58,707 nucleotides of DNA from an uncultured Lachnospiraceae bacterium. Lineage in GTDB: Bacteria > Bacillota > Clostridia > Lachnospirales > Lachnospiraceae. Shown piece after piece: positions 36,790-44,780 of the stretch (positions within the stretch are counted from its first letter, which is position 1; the number at the start of each line of letters is the position of its first letter). Below the pieces are notes generated by a model. The model was given only the letters and a program-made list of their open reading frames with translations. It made no database searches and had not been told where the DNA came from. A program made the translations under genes and the position numbers. The DNA lies in NCBI GenBank assembly GCA_900318375.1, contig ONKG01000020.1:1-58707 (forward strand), in the 5' to 3' direction.

Positions 36790-37812
36790 TCAAGGTGACT
36801 GGAAAAGCTTTTTGAGCCTTAAAAATTCAACTTTTACAAGGTCTTGATAATATTTTTCATCATTTCTTTTACATTCCTGATGAGTAGTTAGGAGATGATC
36901 AACCCATTCGGATGCCTTCTTATTGTTTTTCTTTATGCTCTTTTCATATAGTCGTATTGCTCCAGAATTGGAAACACCCTTAGAATAAATATCCCCTAAC
37001 ATTTCGTCAGATGATACCAAAACCATTTCATATTGATTAGATGGATATCGATCCAACGATAATAATGATAAGTAGCTTATATCTCTAGCCTGATTCTTAC
37101 AACCACTGACAACATTCTCAAAAGATTCGCTGTTAATATTTTTGGGGAGTTTGTATTTATTGCACGAAGCAAGAACAGAGCAGATATATATCACCATAAA
37201 TCGTGAATACTTTGAATGAGCATAATACCATTCGAAAAATGATTTAAATTTTTCAAATGAATCCTTTTGTGTTCTCCAAACATATGCAAAATGAATAAGA
37301 GCCGCATAGTGACTCAAATAATCAGTTGTATCTTCATGAAAACTGATTGATTGAAATGCTTTTTGTGGTAAAGTTATTATTTTATCTAGTCTATCTTCAG
37401 CACCGACTGCAATTTTCAACCAAGAATTATATGAAATATTCTTGAAAATACTATCGAATATATAAAATTCATTTTGCGCTATCAACTCTTGATCTTGACC
37501 AGCAGAATACTCGTTTATTGCAAAATAAGGACAAATGTCAAAACTAAGGATTGCGCAAAAGGACATCAATACAGCGATATCCCTCGTATCTCCTTGGTTT
37601 GTTTTTCCCTTTGTTACAACGTCCATTAATCTAGAAAAAATATTTCTGTCTAGAACTAAAATAAGGCGTAGTCCTGAGTCTCTAAAGTTGATAATATTTT
37701 CGATAGAAACCTTAGACTCTTTGAAATAACGAGGACTATAAAACCATTTAAGGTCTGTCAGACGTTTACAGAGATAGCCAATCATTTCGAGTAATTCTTT
37801 TTCTTCTTCCAT
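36790..37812 (-). CDS. Unknown AT-rich protein, possibly PIN-like
   Basis: A 340-residue AT-rich gene. The stretch LRLILVLDRNIFSRLMDVVT (about residues 50-69) has a hydrophobic strand ending in Asp, followed by a helix, as in PIN-like nucleases; a later acidic cluster is not obvious. The C-terminal 80 residues are helical (ISYLSLLSLDRYPSNQYEMV and a basic end). SD AAAGGA precedes the ATG. It is a single gene in cargo DNA next to the ATPase remnant. I do not recognise the family; a defence role is only suggested by context. Confidence 0.45.
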   Translation of the reverse strand: MEEEKELLEMIGYLCKRLTDLKWFYSPRYFKESKVSIENIINFRDSGLRLILVLDRNIFSRLMDVVTKGKTNQGDTRDIAVLMSFCAILSFDICPYFAINEYSAGQDQELIAQNEFYIFDSIFKNISYNSWLKIAVGAEDRLDKIITLPQKAFQSISFHEDTTDYLSHYAALIHFAYVWRTQKDSFEKFKSFFEWYYAHSKYSRFMVIYICSVLASCNKYKLPKNINSESFENVVSGCKNQARDISYLSLLSLDRYPSNQYEMVLVSSDEMLGDIYSKGVSNSGAIRLYEKSIKKNNKKASEWVDHLLTTHQECKRNDEKYYQDLVKVEFLRLKKLFQSP

Positions 37813-38043
37813 TCTGGTCCTTTCTGAAATCCGTTATTAACTTGACCGCTACACTATTTTGAAATCACTACTAAAAAATACGGATTTAAATACGCGATTC
37901 AAAAGAGATTGAATTTTACATCAGATACGTTAGGCTAAAACAACCAAGTATGCTCGACCATGAGAACATGCATTGGGAATACTACGGGTACTATTTCAAA
38001 AGATTTCTTAGCTATTGTTTCCTCTTTTGCTTTATTTGAGTAT
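37813..38043. other. Gene-free region
   Basis: It must contain the promoter of the minus-strand gene at 36790-37812. Nothing else is evident. Confidence 0.35.
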
Positions 38044-38142
38044 TTACAGTTTATTCTTTCCGGATTTTTCAGCCACCTTCTCGATGTATTTTACAGCGGA
38101 TTCAAGATCGAGGAAAGTTAATTTGTTTTCTTTGTCCGACAT
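38044..38142 (-). CDS. Tiny 32-residue protein coupled to the gene upstream
   Basis: The minus strand reads ATG at 38142 to a TAA at 38044: MSDKENKLTFLDLESAVKYI, then EKVAEKSGKNKL. Its ribosome binding site AGGAGAG overlaps the stop codon region of the 139-codon gene at 38149-38568, six bases away, which suggests translational coupling. The peptide is a single amphipathic helix with charged ends. No family is recognised. Confidence 0.5.
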   Translation of the reverse strand: MSDKENKLTFLDLESAVKYIEKVAEKSGKNKL

Positions 38143-38148
38143 ACTCTC

Positions 38149-38568
38149 CTAGGGTTGCCTGAATTTTGAATCGATTGACAGAGAATACCAGAAGCCCATT
38201 TCTTTGCCAACCCATAAATTAACCAAATCTTTTCTTTCGTCATACCAGAATTGCGCGCGAAGCCTCACTCGACTTACGTCTCCAATGTTGATATACGGAC
38301 CGGCTTTTCTGTCGTTACGTATTTCTCCATTGAAACCATAATTATTGAGAATGCTCTTGATTTGAAGGAGCATTGTTTGTCTTTTCTCAGAGCCAGAGTA
38401 AGAACCCTGGCCACACTCATTTCCGTTTGAGTGACGGCTTTTCTGGCTGCCAATCAGTCCATTAAGATAGGCTAGTACTTCTTCTTTTGATGATCCCTGT
38501 TCAAGCAAAGAGATGAGCTTATCCATATAGCTCTTGAATTCAGCCTCTGAAATATACCGTTTGTCCAT
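38149..38568 (-). CDS. Protein of unknown function
   Basis: A 139-residue protein. The N-terminal 45 residues are helical (EAEFKSYMDKLISLLEQGSS, KEEVLAYLNGLIG). A polar linker follows, then a C-terminal domain with alternating strands (GPYINIGDVSRVRLRAQFWY, LVNLWVGKEMGFWYSL). GGAGAT lies upstream of the ATG. It forms a two-gene unit with the 32-residue gene downstream. No family is recognised. Confidence 0.5.
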   Translation of the reverse strand: MDKRYISEAEFKSYMDKLISLLEQGSSKEEVLAYLNGLIGSQKSRHSNGNECGQGSYSGSEKRQTMLLQIKSILNNYGFNGEIRNDRKAGPYINIGDVSRVRLRAQFWYDERKDLVNLWVGKEMGFWYSLSIDSKFRQP

Positions 38569-38871
38569 AGTCTAAATCTCCGATTTTCAAATACTGTCTC
38601 ATGTTTATGTAGACACCGTCGCTGAAAAAATTGCTGATGTATTAAATGGCTGTTTCTGTAAACTGATAAAAAGAGTTACAGATATTATTGTACACCTAGG
38701 GAAGAGTGGTTTGTAAACAAACGTTGAATCTTTTCTCGAACAGCTTACCTGCGAGCTGTATTTTTTGGGGTTAATAGGAGGGGAACGTCGACGCCAAAAG
38801 AAATGATCTAATGTGGCAGGCACGCCTTTCCTATACTGGATCAAGTCAAAGTAATATAGCGGGAGAGGTAG

Positions 38872-39081
38872 ATGAATAAAGAACTGGAGTTTGCCAAGAA
38901 GATAGCTTTGCTTAGAAAGCTGGTGAGAGAAGGACTTTTGACAGAACAGGAATATAGCAAAGTAAGGCAGAGGCTTATCAATATAGGTGGAGAAATTGAG
39001 GTGGTTCCTGATAACACTCAAAAGCAGCATAAACGAAGAAAAAGACGAAGCAGAATCAATCCTGTTCTCACGACAGGGTAA
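38872..39081 (+). CDS. SHOCT-domain small protein
   Basis: A 69-residue protein with a SHOCT-like helical hairpin (IALLRKLVREGLLTEQEYSK, then VRQRLINIG) and a basic tail. GGGAGAGGTAG lies upstream. In clostridial mobile elements such proteins commonly sit directly upstream of a serine recombinase, as here (132 bp to the recombinase). They probably assist integration or excision; the mechanism is unknown. Confidence 0.7.
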   Translation: MNKELEFAKKIALLRKLVREGLLTEQEYSKVRQRLINIGGEIEVVPDNTQKQHKRRKRRSRINPVLTTG

Positions 39082-39213
39082 AGGTTGATTGTTTTCAAGA
39101 CGGACTTCCGACAGTCGTTCATATTTTCCATTTGAATTATGATGATGCTGAAGAAAGTCATAACCGCAAGCTTTTGCCAAAAGACGTAAAGAGACAGGAA
39201 GGAGGAAGGCTTT

Positions 39214-40917
39214 TTGAGTGACGTAAAGGTATTTGAAGCAACAAGATCAGGTCCCAACAGCAGGCGCAGGGTAAAGAGCACTGGTTTTCAGGCACCGGAA
39301 CGGATTCGTGTAGCTGCATATGTGCGTGTTTCAACGGATGACGATGAACAGCTCGGAAGCTTTGAGTCACAGAAGAAGTATTATGAAGAAAAAATCCGTG
39401 ACAATAAAGAATGGGCTATGGTCGGTATCTTTGCGGATGAAGCGATTACAGGGACAAACGTAAATAAAAGAGAGCAGTTTCTGGAAATGATTGACCGCTG
39501 TATGGCTGGGGAGATCGATATGATCCTGACAAAATCCATTTCGAGATTTGCCAGAAACACATTGGACACACTAAACTATGTCAGGATGCTGAAGGACAAA
39601 AACATCTCGGTGATCTTTGAGAAGGAGAATATTGACACTCTCACCATGAATGGAGAGCTGATGCTGACGATCCTGAGTTCTCTTGCACAGCAGGAAGTGG
39701 AATCATTGTCTTCCAATGTCAAGATGGGTCTTGCCATGAAAATGCAGCGTGGTGAAATGGTCGGGTTTAATGGATGCCTTGGTTACGATTACCATCCGGA
39801 AGACAAGAGCCTGACAGTCAATCCTGATGAGGCAGATACAGTAAGACTGATCTATGATCTTTACGTGCAAGGCTATGGAGCTCCCAGTATTGCCCGCATG
39901 CTGACCGAAATGGGCCGGAAGAACAAAAAGGGACAGGTACAATGGCTACAGAGCGGTGTGATGGGTGTAATAAAAAATGAAAAGTATACCGGAGATCTCT
40001 TGATGGGGAAGACTTTTACGGTTGATCCTATTGGAAAACGTCGGATTGCGAATATGGGTGAGGAAAAAATGTATCTGACCCATAACCATCACGAACCAAT
40101 TGTTTCCAGAGAGATCTGGGAGAAGGCGCAGGAAATTCGCCTGTCCCGCAGTCAGGGCAGGATTATGGAAGACAACGGGATGCGGGAATGCAAGACCAGA
40201 CAATATACTTTCAGCAGCATGTGTGAATGCGGTTTTTGCGGCCATAAACTCTCCAGACGAACACGACAACAGACCCGTAGTCAGTATAAATCTGTATGGC
40301 AGTGTATAAATGCAACGAAAAATGGGATCGCAAATTGTCCCAACTGTAAGTCGGTTGACGAAGCTGTATTGGAAAGTGCGTTTCTGGATGTTTTCAGGCA
40401 GCTTACCAATAATTATGATGATGTACTCGACGCAGTTATAGCAACAGTGGAAAAAGTCATCGGAGATGAAGAAGAGCGAAAAAGATTAAAGCAGATTATA
40501 GCCAACATCAACAAGCTGGAGTCAAAGAAAAGTCGATTAACAGAACTGCTTGTGGATGGTACAATTGAGAAGGAAGAATACGATAGGAAAATGGCAGAGT
40601 ATAATGCAAGGCTGAACAGACAGATTGCAGAAAAAGAGATACTTGCCGAAAATTCACTGAAAAAGAAAAGCATCAACAGGCGCATACGCGACCTGCGTCA
40701 TACACTCGAAACAAAGGATCCTCTGGATCAGTTTGACCGGCTTGTATTTGACAGTATCGTTGAAAAGATTATTGTGGGTGGGTATGACTCTGAAGGAAAG
40801 CCTTCCCCATATAAGTTGACTTTTGTTCTGAAGGCGGATCAGAAGGTCGTAGCCATTAACAACCGGGAACGTTACAAAGAAAAACAGAAAGAGATCAAGA
40901 GGAGGAACAGGGTGTAA
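39214..40917 (+). CDS. Large serine recombinase (third)
   Basis: A 567-residue recombinase of a different subfamily from the tandem pair. Catalytic Ser40 lies in AAYVRVSTDDDEQLGSFESQ, with DMILTKSISRFARNTLDTLN and SLAQQEVESLS. The recombinase domain (GCLGYDYHPEDKSLTVNPDE, VIKNEKYTGDLL), a zinc ribbon (CECGFCGHK, CPNCKS) and a coiled coil follow. The start is taken as the TTG at 39214, which has GGAGGAAGG at a good distance. It probably integrates the element carrying the second Mob module or a neighbouring one. A short following frame overlaps its stop. Confidence 0.85.
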   Translation: MSDVKVFEATRSGPNSRRRVKSTGFQAPERIRVAAYVRVSTDDDEQLGSFESQKKYYEEKIRDNKEWAMVGIFADEAITGTNVNKREQFLEMIDRCMAGEIDMILTKSISRFARNTLDTLNYVRMLKDKNISVIFEKENIDTLTMNGELMLTILSSLAQQEVESLSSNVKMGLAMKMQRGEMVGFNGCLGYDYHPEDKSLTVNPDEADTVRLIYDLYVQGYGAPSIARMLTEMGRKNKKGQVQWLQSGVMGVIKNEKYTGDLLMGKTFTVDPIGKRRIANMGEEKMYLTHNHHEPIVSREIWEKAQEIRLSRSQGRIMEDNGMRECKTRQYTFSSMCECGFCGHKLSRRTRQQTRSQYKSVWQCINATKNGIANCPNCKSVDEAVLESAFLDVFRQLTNNYDDVLDAVIATVEKVIGDEEERKRLKQIIANINKLESKKSRLTELLVDGTIEKEEYDRKMAEYNARLNRQIAEKEILAENSLKKKSINRRIRDLRHTLETKDPLDQFDRLVFDSIVEKIIVGGYDSEGKPSPYKLTFVLKADQKVVAINNRERYKEKQKEIKRRNRV

Positions 40918-41231
40918 TGAGAAGGCAGCGCGATGCTGCATTCACTGATGAAATAATCACAAATATAAAACAGTTTCAACCGGATACAGATTGTGAAAAA
41001 CCGGATGAGATGACAGACTCACATGCGAAAAGAAAAACGTGTAACTCGCTTGTAACGGGTCAAAAAAATGTCGGTTATCTCGGAGATTCCGATGCACGTC
41101 GAGGTCGTATGTCAGTTGAGCAACCAAAGAAGACGACCGGATTCTTACGTGAAGCTGGAAGTGGATGCGGAGGATTACTATCGTCACATCAAATACTGTT
41201 GACAAAGCGAGAATGCCATGATACCGTGTAA
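40917..41231 (+). pseudogene. Decayed frame after the recombinase
   Basis: An open frame starting in the TAATGAG overlap with the recombinase stop reads 104 codons (MRRQRDAAFTDEIITNIKQF and onward). From about 41086 a different frame looks more protein-like (LSNQRRRPDSYVKLEVDAED, then YYRHIKYC, stop at 41200-41202). A frameshifted small gene is possible. No family is recognised. Confidence 0.3.
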
Positions 41232-41262
41232 AAAATGGCGAAATATATACATTAATAGTCAT

Positions 41263-41308
41263 ATAAATCGCCAAAATGATAAATGTTTATGCTTGTTTGG
41301 CGATTTAT
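41263..41308. promoter_or_regulatory. 13-bp inverted repeat upstream of the ATPase gene
   Basis: ATAAATCGCCAAA (41263-41275) is repeated inverted as TTTGGCGATTTAT (41296-41308) with a 20-bp spacer. It ends 18 bp before the ATG at 41327. A related half-site, AATGGCGAAA, lies at 41234-41243. It looks like an operator, or a hairpin in the leader. Confidence 0.6.
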
Positions 41309-41326
41309 AGATGTGTGGTGATAAGC

Positions 41327-42745
41327 ATGAAAATAATAGGAAGAAATCGGGAAAAAGATGTGCTTTCAAAGTGTCTTTCATCAAAACGACCGGAATTTGT
41401 TGTGGTTTACGGAAGACGCCGCGTAGGGAAAACATTTCTAATTAAAGAATTCTTCAATGGACAATTCTCTTTTTCTGCAACAGGTCTTTCTGACGAGAAA
41501 ACGAAAGGTCAGTTAAAGGCATTCCATGCGAGTCTTCAGGTGTATGGCTGTACGGAGAAAAAGGCTCCAGCGGACTGGTTTGAAGCATTTGCACGTTTGC
41601 GGGCACTCCTCGAAACAAAAGATGTTTACAGGGATCCGGTAAGTAACAGACGAGTTGTTTTCCTGGATGAGCTTCCGTGGATGGATACAGCCAGATCAGA
41701 TTTTAGAAGTGCTCTTGAGTATTTTTGGAACAGCTGGGCATCTTCGCAGGAGGATCTTTTACTGATTGTCTGCGGATCAGCTACGTCATGGATTATTAAG
41801 CATATGCTGAAAGAGCGGAAAGGATTTCATAATCGTGTTACCAGGCGGATCAGGCTTCTTCCTTTCACAGTGAAGGAGTGTAAGGAACTTCTGGAGAACA
41901 ACGATATCATTCTTACAAGGACGCAGATCATAGAGTGCTATATGGTATTTGGCGGTATTCCTTATTATCTGAACTTAATTGATTCCCGCCTTTCCCTTGC
42001 ACAAAATATAGAGGAACTTATGTTTAAGCCCTATGGCGATCTGAAAGACGAATATACTGAACTGTTTTATTCATTATTTAAAAAGCCGGAAAAGCATATG
42101 GCGATAATTAAAACTCTTTCCGAGTCGAAAAGCGGTAAAACGAGGCAGGAATTATCGGAAGTCAAGGCAATCGGAGGAGGATCAGTTCTGACCGAAAATC
42201 TGCAGGAACTCGAACAGTGCGGATTTATCAGAAGATACACGAATTATACCAAACCGTCTAATGGAGCTTATTTCCAACTTGTTGATCCATTTGTATTATT
42301 CAGTCTGAGGTTTCTGGGATCAGGCAAACAAAGCTCCTGGATGGAGTACATACATTCTCCTTCCTACAATGCCTGGAGAGGGAATGCCTTTGAGATCTGC
42401 TGTGTAAACCATGTTTCTGAGATTAAGGCAGCACTTGGGATTTCCGGGGTAGAAACCATGGAATATGCATGGAAAAGTGAGAAGTCGGCCCAGGGGGCAC
42501 AGATTGATCTCTTAATTGATCGTAAAGATGGTGTTATTAATCTTTGCGAGATGAAATTTACAGATGATGCCTTTGAAGTAGACAAAGTTGAATACGGAAA
42601 GCTTATGAACAGGTTGAGCACATTTCAGAAAGAGACTCAGCCCAGGAAAGCTATACATATGACGCTTGTTTCAGCAAATGGATTTGTAAACGGGAAATAT
42701 GCCTCTGTGTTTCAGAATGTAATAACCGGTGAGCAGTTGTTTTAA
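41327..42745 (+). CDS. ATP-binding protein with DUF234 nuclease-like C-terminus
   Basis: A 472-residue protein of the ATPase_2/DUF234 family. It starts IGRNREKDVLSKCL, with Walker A VVYGRRRVGKTFLIKEFF and Walker B RVVFLDELPWMD. A winged-helix segment (TRQELSEVKAIGGGSVLTEN, LQELEQCGFIRRY) follows. The C-terminal domain has the DUF234 PD-(D/E)XK-like core (QIDLLIDRKDGVINLCEMKF). These proteins are widespread in anaerobes; the role is poorly known. The ATG at 41327 is preferred to an upstream start at 41276, which would lie on the inverted repeat. It is a single gene. Confidence 0.75.
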   Translation: MKIIGRNREKDVLSKCLSSKRPEFVVVYGRRRVGKTFLIKEFFNGQFSFSATGLSDEKTKGQLKAFHASLQVYGCTEKKAPADWFEAFARLRALLETKDVYRDPVSNRRVVFLDELPWMDTARSDFRSALEYFWNSWASSQEDLLLIVCGSATSWIIKHMLKERKGFHNRVTRRIRLLPFTVKECKELLENNDIILTRTQIIECYMVFGGIPYYLNLIDSRLSLAQNIEELMFKPYGDLKDEYTELFYSLFKKPEKHMAIIKTLSESKSGKTRQELSEVKAIGGGSVLTENLQELEQCGFIRRYTNYTKPSNGAYFQLVDPFVLFSLRFLGSGKQSSWMEYIHSPSYNAWRGNAFEICCVNHVSEIKAALGISGVETMEYAWKSEKSAQGAQIDLLIDRKDGVINLCEMKFTDDAFEVDKVEYGKLMNRLSTFQKETQPRKAIHMTLVSANGFVNGKYASVFQNVITGEQLF

Positions 42746-42876
42746 AAAGATGAGATGGTTTGGACAAAAAGGCTCACGTTTAAACGTGTATCCTACTCGT
42801 TAGGGAATTAGTCAAAGATGATGACATGGCAGCAATCATGGATGCCTTCCGGCATTTTCATCTGATCGTGATTATG

Positions 42877-42945
42877 GGGACGGTCCTTTTGTTTCTGTCC
42901 CTCTGTTTTTATGAAACAGGGGGACAGAAACAAAAGGACCGTCCC
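42877..42945. repeat. Long REP-like palindrome
   Basis: Two perfect 25-bp arms (42877-42901, beginning GGGACGGTCCTTTTG, and 42921-42945) close a 19-nt centre that itself can pair (CTGTTT/AAACAG). This looks like a REP element of the RAYT-transposase type common in clostridia. It abuts the stop codon of the TtcA-like gene and probably also acts as its terminator. Confidence 0.65.
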
Positions 42946-44090
42946 TATACATAACTGTCCAAAAAATGATGCCGGGTACGGCCCTGCTTGTACGCAATCA
43001 CCGTATCCAGATTTACATTTTCCACGCTCCGGAAGATGTTTTTCTCTATCTGCGGGTTTTGCGCTGTAAGTGTGCGGATCAAGTCCTTGACCGCACCCCG
43101 TTTGGAGCCCTGCTCTGTGCCGCCGCAGGAAGCGCAGCTCTCTGTCAAACGACAGGCACATTGGATAAAATGCAGATCATTATAATCTCGCCAGCGAATG
43201 ATATCCTTTTCCCGGATCAGATACATGGGACGGATCAGTTCCATACCGTCAAAATTGGTGCTGTGGAGCTTGGGCATCATGGTCTGAATCTGCGCGCCAT
43301 AGAGCATTCCCATCAGGATGGTCTCAATCACATCATCATAATGGTGCCCCAGGGCGATCTTGTTGCACCTCAGATCTTTCGCCTTGCTGTACAGTGAGCC
43401 TCTGCGCATTCGGGCACAGAGATAGCAGGGCGAATCGCTCTGCTCTGCGACGATATCAAAGATTTCCGTGCGGAACACCTCGATCGGAATCCCCAGCAGT
43501 TTCGCGTTTTCAACAACCGCACTGTAGTTCAGTTCGTTATAGCCCGGGTTCATCACAAGGAAAACAGCTTCAAAATTCCGTTTGCCGTGGCGCAGCAACT
43601 CCTGAAACAGCTTTGCCATCAGCATGGAATCCTTACCGCCGGAAATGCAGACTGCAATACGGTCTCCGTCTTCAATCAGGCGATACTCTTTCAGCGCTTT
43701 TATAAAGGGCGTCCAGAGCTGCTTTCGATATTTTTTGATGAGGCTGCGTTCCGCCCTTTCGCGTCGCGCAGTCATTTCTTCGCCGCTGGCCATCATGCGC
43801 TTTAACTGGCGTCTCAAATAGCTGTGGTAGCCGCCCTTTACACTGTAAGCCTCACAGCCCAAATCTTCCAAGTCATCCGCAACATCCATCGAAAGCCTTC
43901 CGGTATGGCAGAAAAGATATACCGGGATCGTGGTATCAGCCGCAATGATCTCCGGCTTCAGTTCCTCTAACGGGATGCTTTCGGCAAATGGAAATGTTCC
44001 CTTTTCAAACGCCTCCCGGCTGCGAATGTCGATGACTCGCTTCGGGCCGGTAATTCGCTCCAGTTCTTCAATTGTTATCTCCTGTGCCAT
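42945..44090 (-). CDS. Rhodanese-TtcA-like PP-loop ATPase fusion
   Basis: A 381-residue fusion. Residues 1-100 are a rhodanese domain with DIRSREAFEKG and the active-site loop LFCHTGRLS (Cys). Residues about 130-380 are a TtcA/TtuA-type ATP-pyrophosphatase: PP-loop CISGGKDSMLM, then SPCYLCARMRRG and GHHYDDVIETILM, with extra Cys residues (CACRLTESCASCGG). TtcA-like enzymes thiolate tRNA; the fused rhodanese could hand over persulfide sulfur. The ATG at 44090 follows AAGGAG. It is divergent from the sulfate transport operon, so a sulfur link is consistent. The tRNA target is not established. Confidence 0.75.
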   Translation of the reverse strand: MAQEITIEELERITGPKRVIDIRSREAFEKGTFPFAESIPLEELKPEIIAADTTIPVYLFCHTGRLSMDVADDLEDLGCEAYSVKGGYHSYLRRQLKRMMASGEEMTARRERAERSLIKKYRKQLWTPFIKALKEYRLIEDGDRIAVCISGGKDSMLMAKLFQELLRHGKRNFEAVFLVMNPGYNELNYSAVVENAKLLGIPIEVFRTEIFDIVAEQSDSPCYLCARMRRGSLYSKAKDLRCNKIALGHHYDDVIETILMGMLYGAQIQTMMPKLHSTNFDGMELIRPMYLIREKDIIRWRDYNDLHFIQCACRLTESCASCGGTEQGSKRGAVKDLIRTLTAQNPQIEKNIFRSVENVNLDTVIAYKQGRTRHHFLDSYV

Positions 44091-44200
44091 GAGCAAATAC
44101 TCCTTCTCAATTGGCTGCTCAAATTCGATGTGTAACTATACACCTATTCCCATACTTGGTCAATAGGAGAAGAGGGGGCAGCTTTTTTTTGATTATCCGC

Positions 44201-44269
44201 GCGCAATGTTACAGTAATGCGCAACGTTACTGTACACGCCCTTCGAGGGGGCGTGTACAGATTAGTAAC
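44201..44269. repeat. Palindromic intergenic element 1
   Basis: A 12-bp stem CTGTACACGCCC (44230-44241) with GGGCGTGTACAG (44249-44260), with outer GTTAC/GTAAC pairing (44226-44230 with 44265-44269). A smaller hairpin GCGCA/TGCGC lies just upstream. The pattern GTTACWGTWCACGCC with its complement recurs at 47749-47789, so this is a small repeat family or shared regulatory palindrome. Confidence 0.5.
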
Positions 44270-44450
44270 GCAATAGGGCAAACACAGTTATCTGTTTTTC
44301 CGATAACAGGATATGGGAAAAGCAGTTTTACGGAGGAATTGCTTTTGCAGGAAAGATATGTTACATTTTTTTAAGCCTACTAAACCGATAGATAAATAGA
44401 TTTTATTTTGCCGGCTGAAAGAAAATGAAAGGACCTGGAAAAAGGTGAGA

Positions 44451-44558
44451 ATGATGAGAAATATGTGTATGTCTGATATGGGAATGTGTCGCTGCTGTTC
44501 TGGAAAGATTACTAAGATTAAAGCGGTTTCGTTTCGAATGTGCACAAAAAACTGTTGA
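44451..44558 (+). CDS. Cys/Met-rich leader peptide (35 residues)
   Basis: A small ORF with AAAGGTGAG upstream. The peptide has seven Met (1, 2, 5, 7, 10, 12, 30) and six Cys (6, 13, 15, 16, 31, 35), including the run MGMCRCCSG, and ends with Cys just before the stop. It is followed by a hairpin that covers the stop codon and then by a terminator-like hairpin, 222 bp before the sulfate-binding protein gene. This is the arrangement of a ribosome-stalling attenuator sensing cysteine or methionine supply. The role is inferred from composition and position. The peptide itself probably has no other function. Confidence 0.6.
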   Translation: MMRNMCMSDMGMCRCCSGKITKIKAVSFRMCTKNC

Positions 44559-44584
44559 CCTGCCAAAAAAGAGAGCAGGAACAG
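44552..44584 (+). promoter_or_regulatory. Hairpin across the leader stop codon
   Basis: CTGTT (44552-44556) pairs with AACAG (44580-44584), and CCTGC (44559-44563) with GCAGG (44575-44579), with a two-base bulge that lies in the stop codon. A ribosome stalled at, or released from, the last Cys codon would change this structure. Confidence 0.55.
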
Positions 44585-44597
44585 ATTTGTATGCGGA

Positions 44598-44630
44598 AGC
44601 GGGAGCGTTATAGTATGCCCCGCTGTTTTT
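44598..44630 (+). terminator. Attenuator-like terminator before the sulfate uptake operon
   Basis: AGCGGG (44598-44603) pairs with CCCGCT (44619-44624), followed by G and five T. It lies between the leader ORF and the sbp gene. Confidence 0.6.
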
Positions 44631-44780
44631 ATGCTCAAAAATGAAGCAGGAGCCGGGGCTTTCGCAAAAAAGTGCTTCAAATACCATAGAGAAGCAGCAG
44701 AGGAGCAGGATCTTTTTGAGTTTCAAATGCCATGCAGAAGCACCGGGATAGAGCGAGTCTTGAATGTGAAAGGAAGAAAA

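Noticed and set aside
44097-44450. A known riboswitch (S-box or T-box) upstream of the sulfate operon.
   Set aside because: Neither the S-box core nor a T-box sequence could be recognised; the Cys/Met leader ORF with hairpins explains the region better.
44631-44780. An N-terminal extension of the sulfate-binding protein by 50 residues.
   Set aside because: The ATG at 44631 lies at the end of a terminator hairpin without a ribosome binding site; the ATG at 44781 has one, and the lipoprotein signal follows it.
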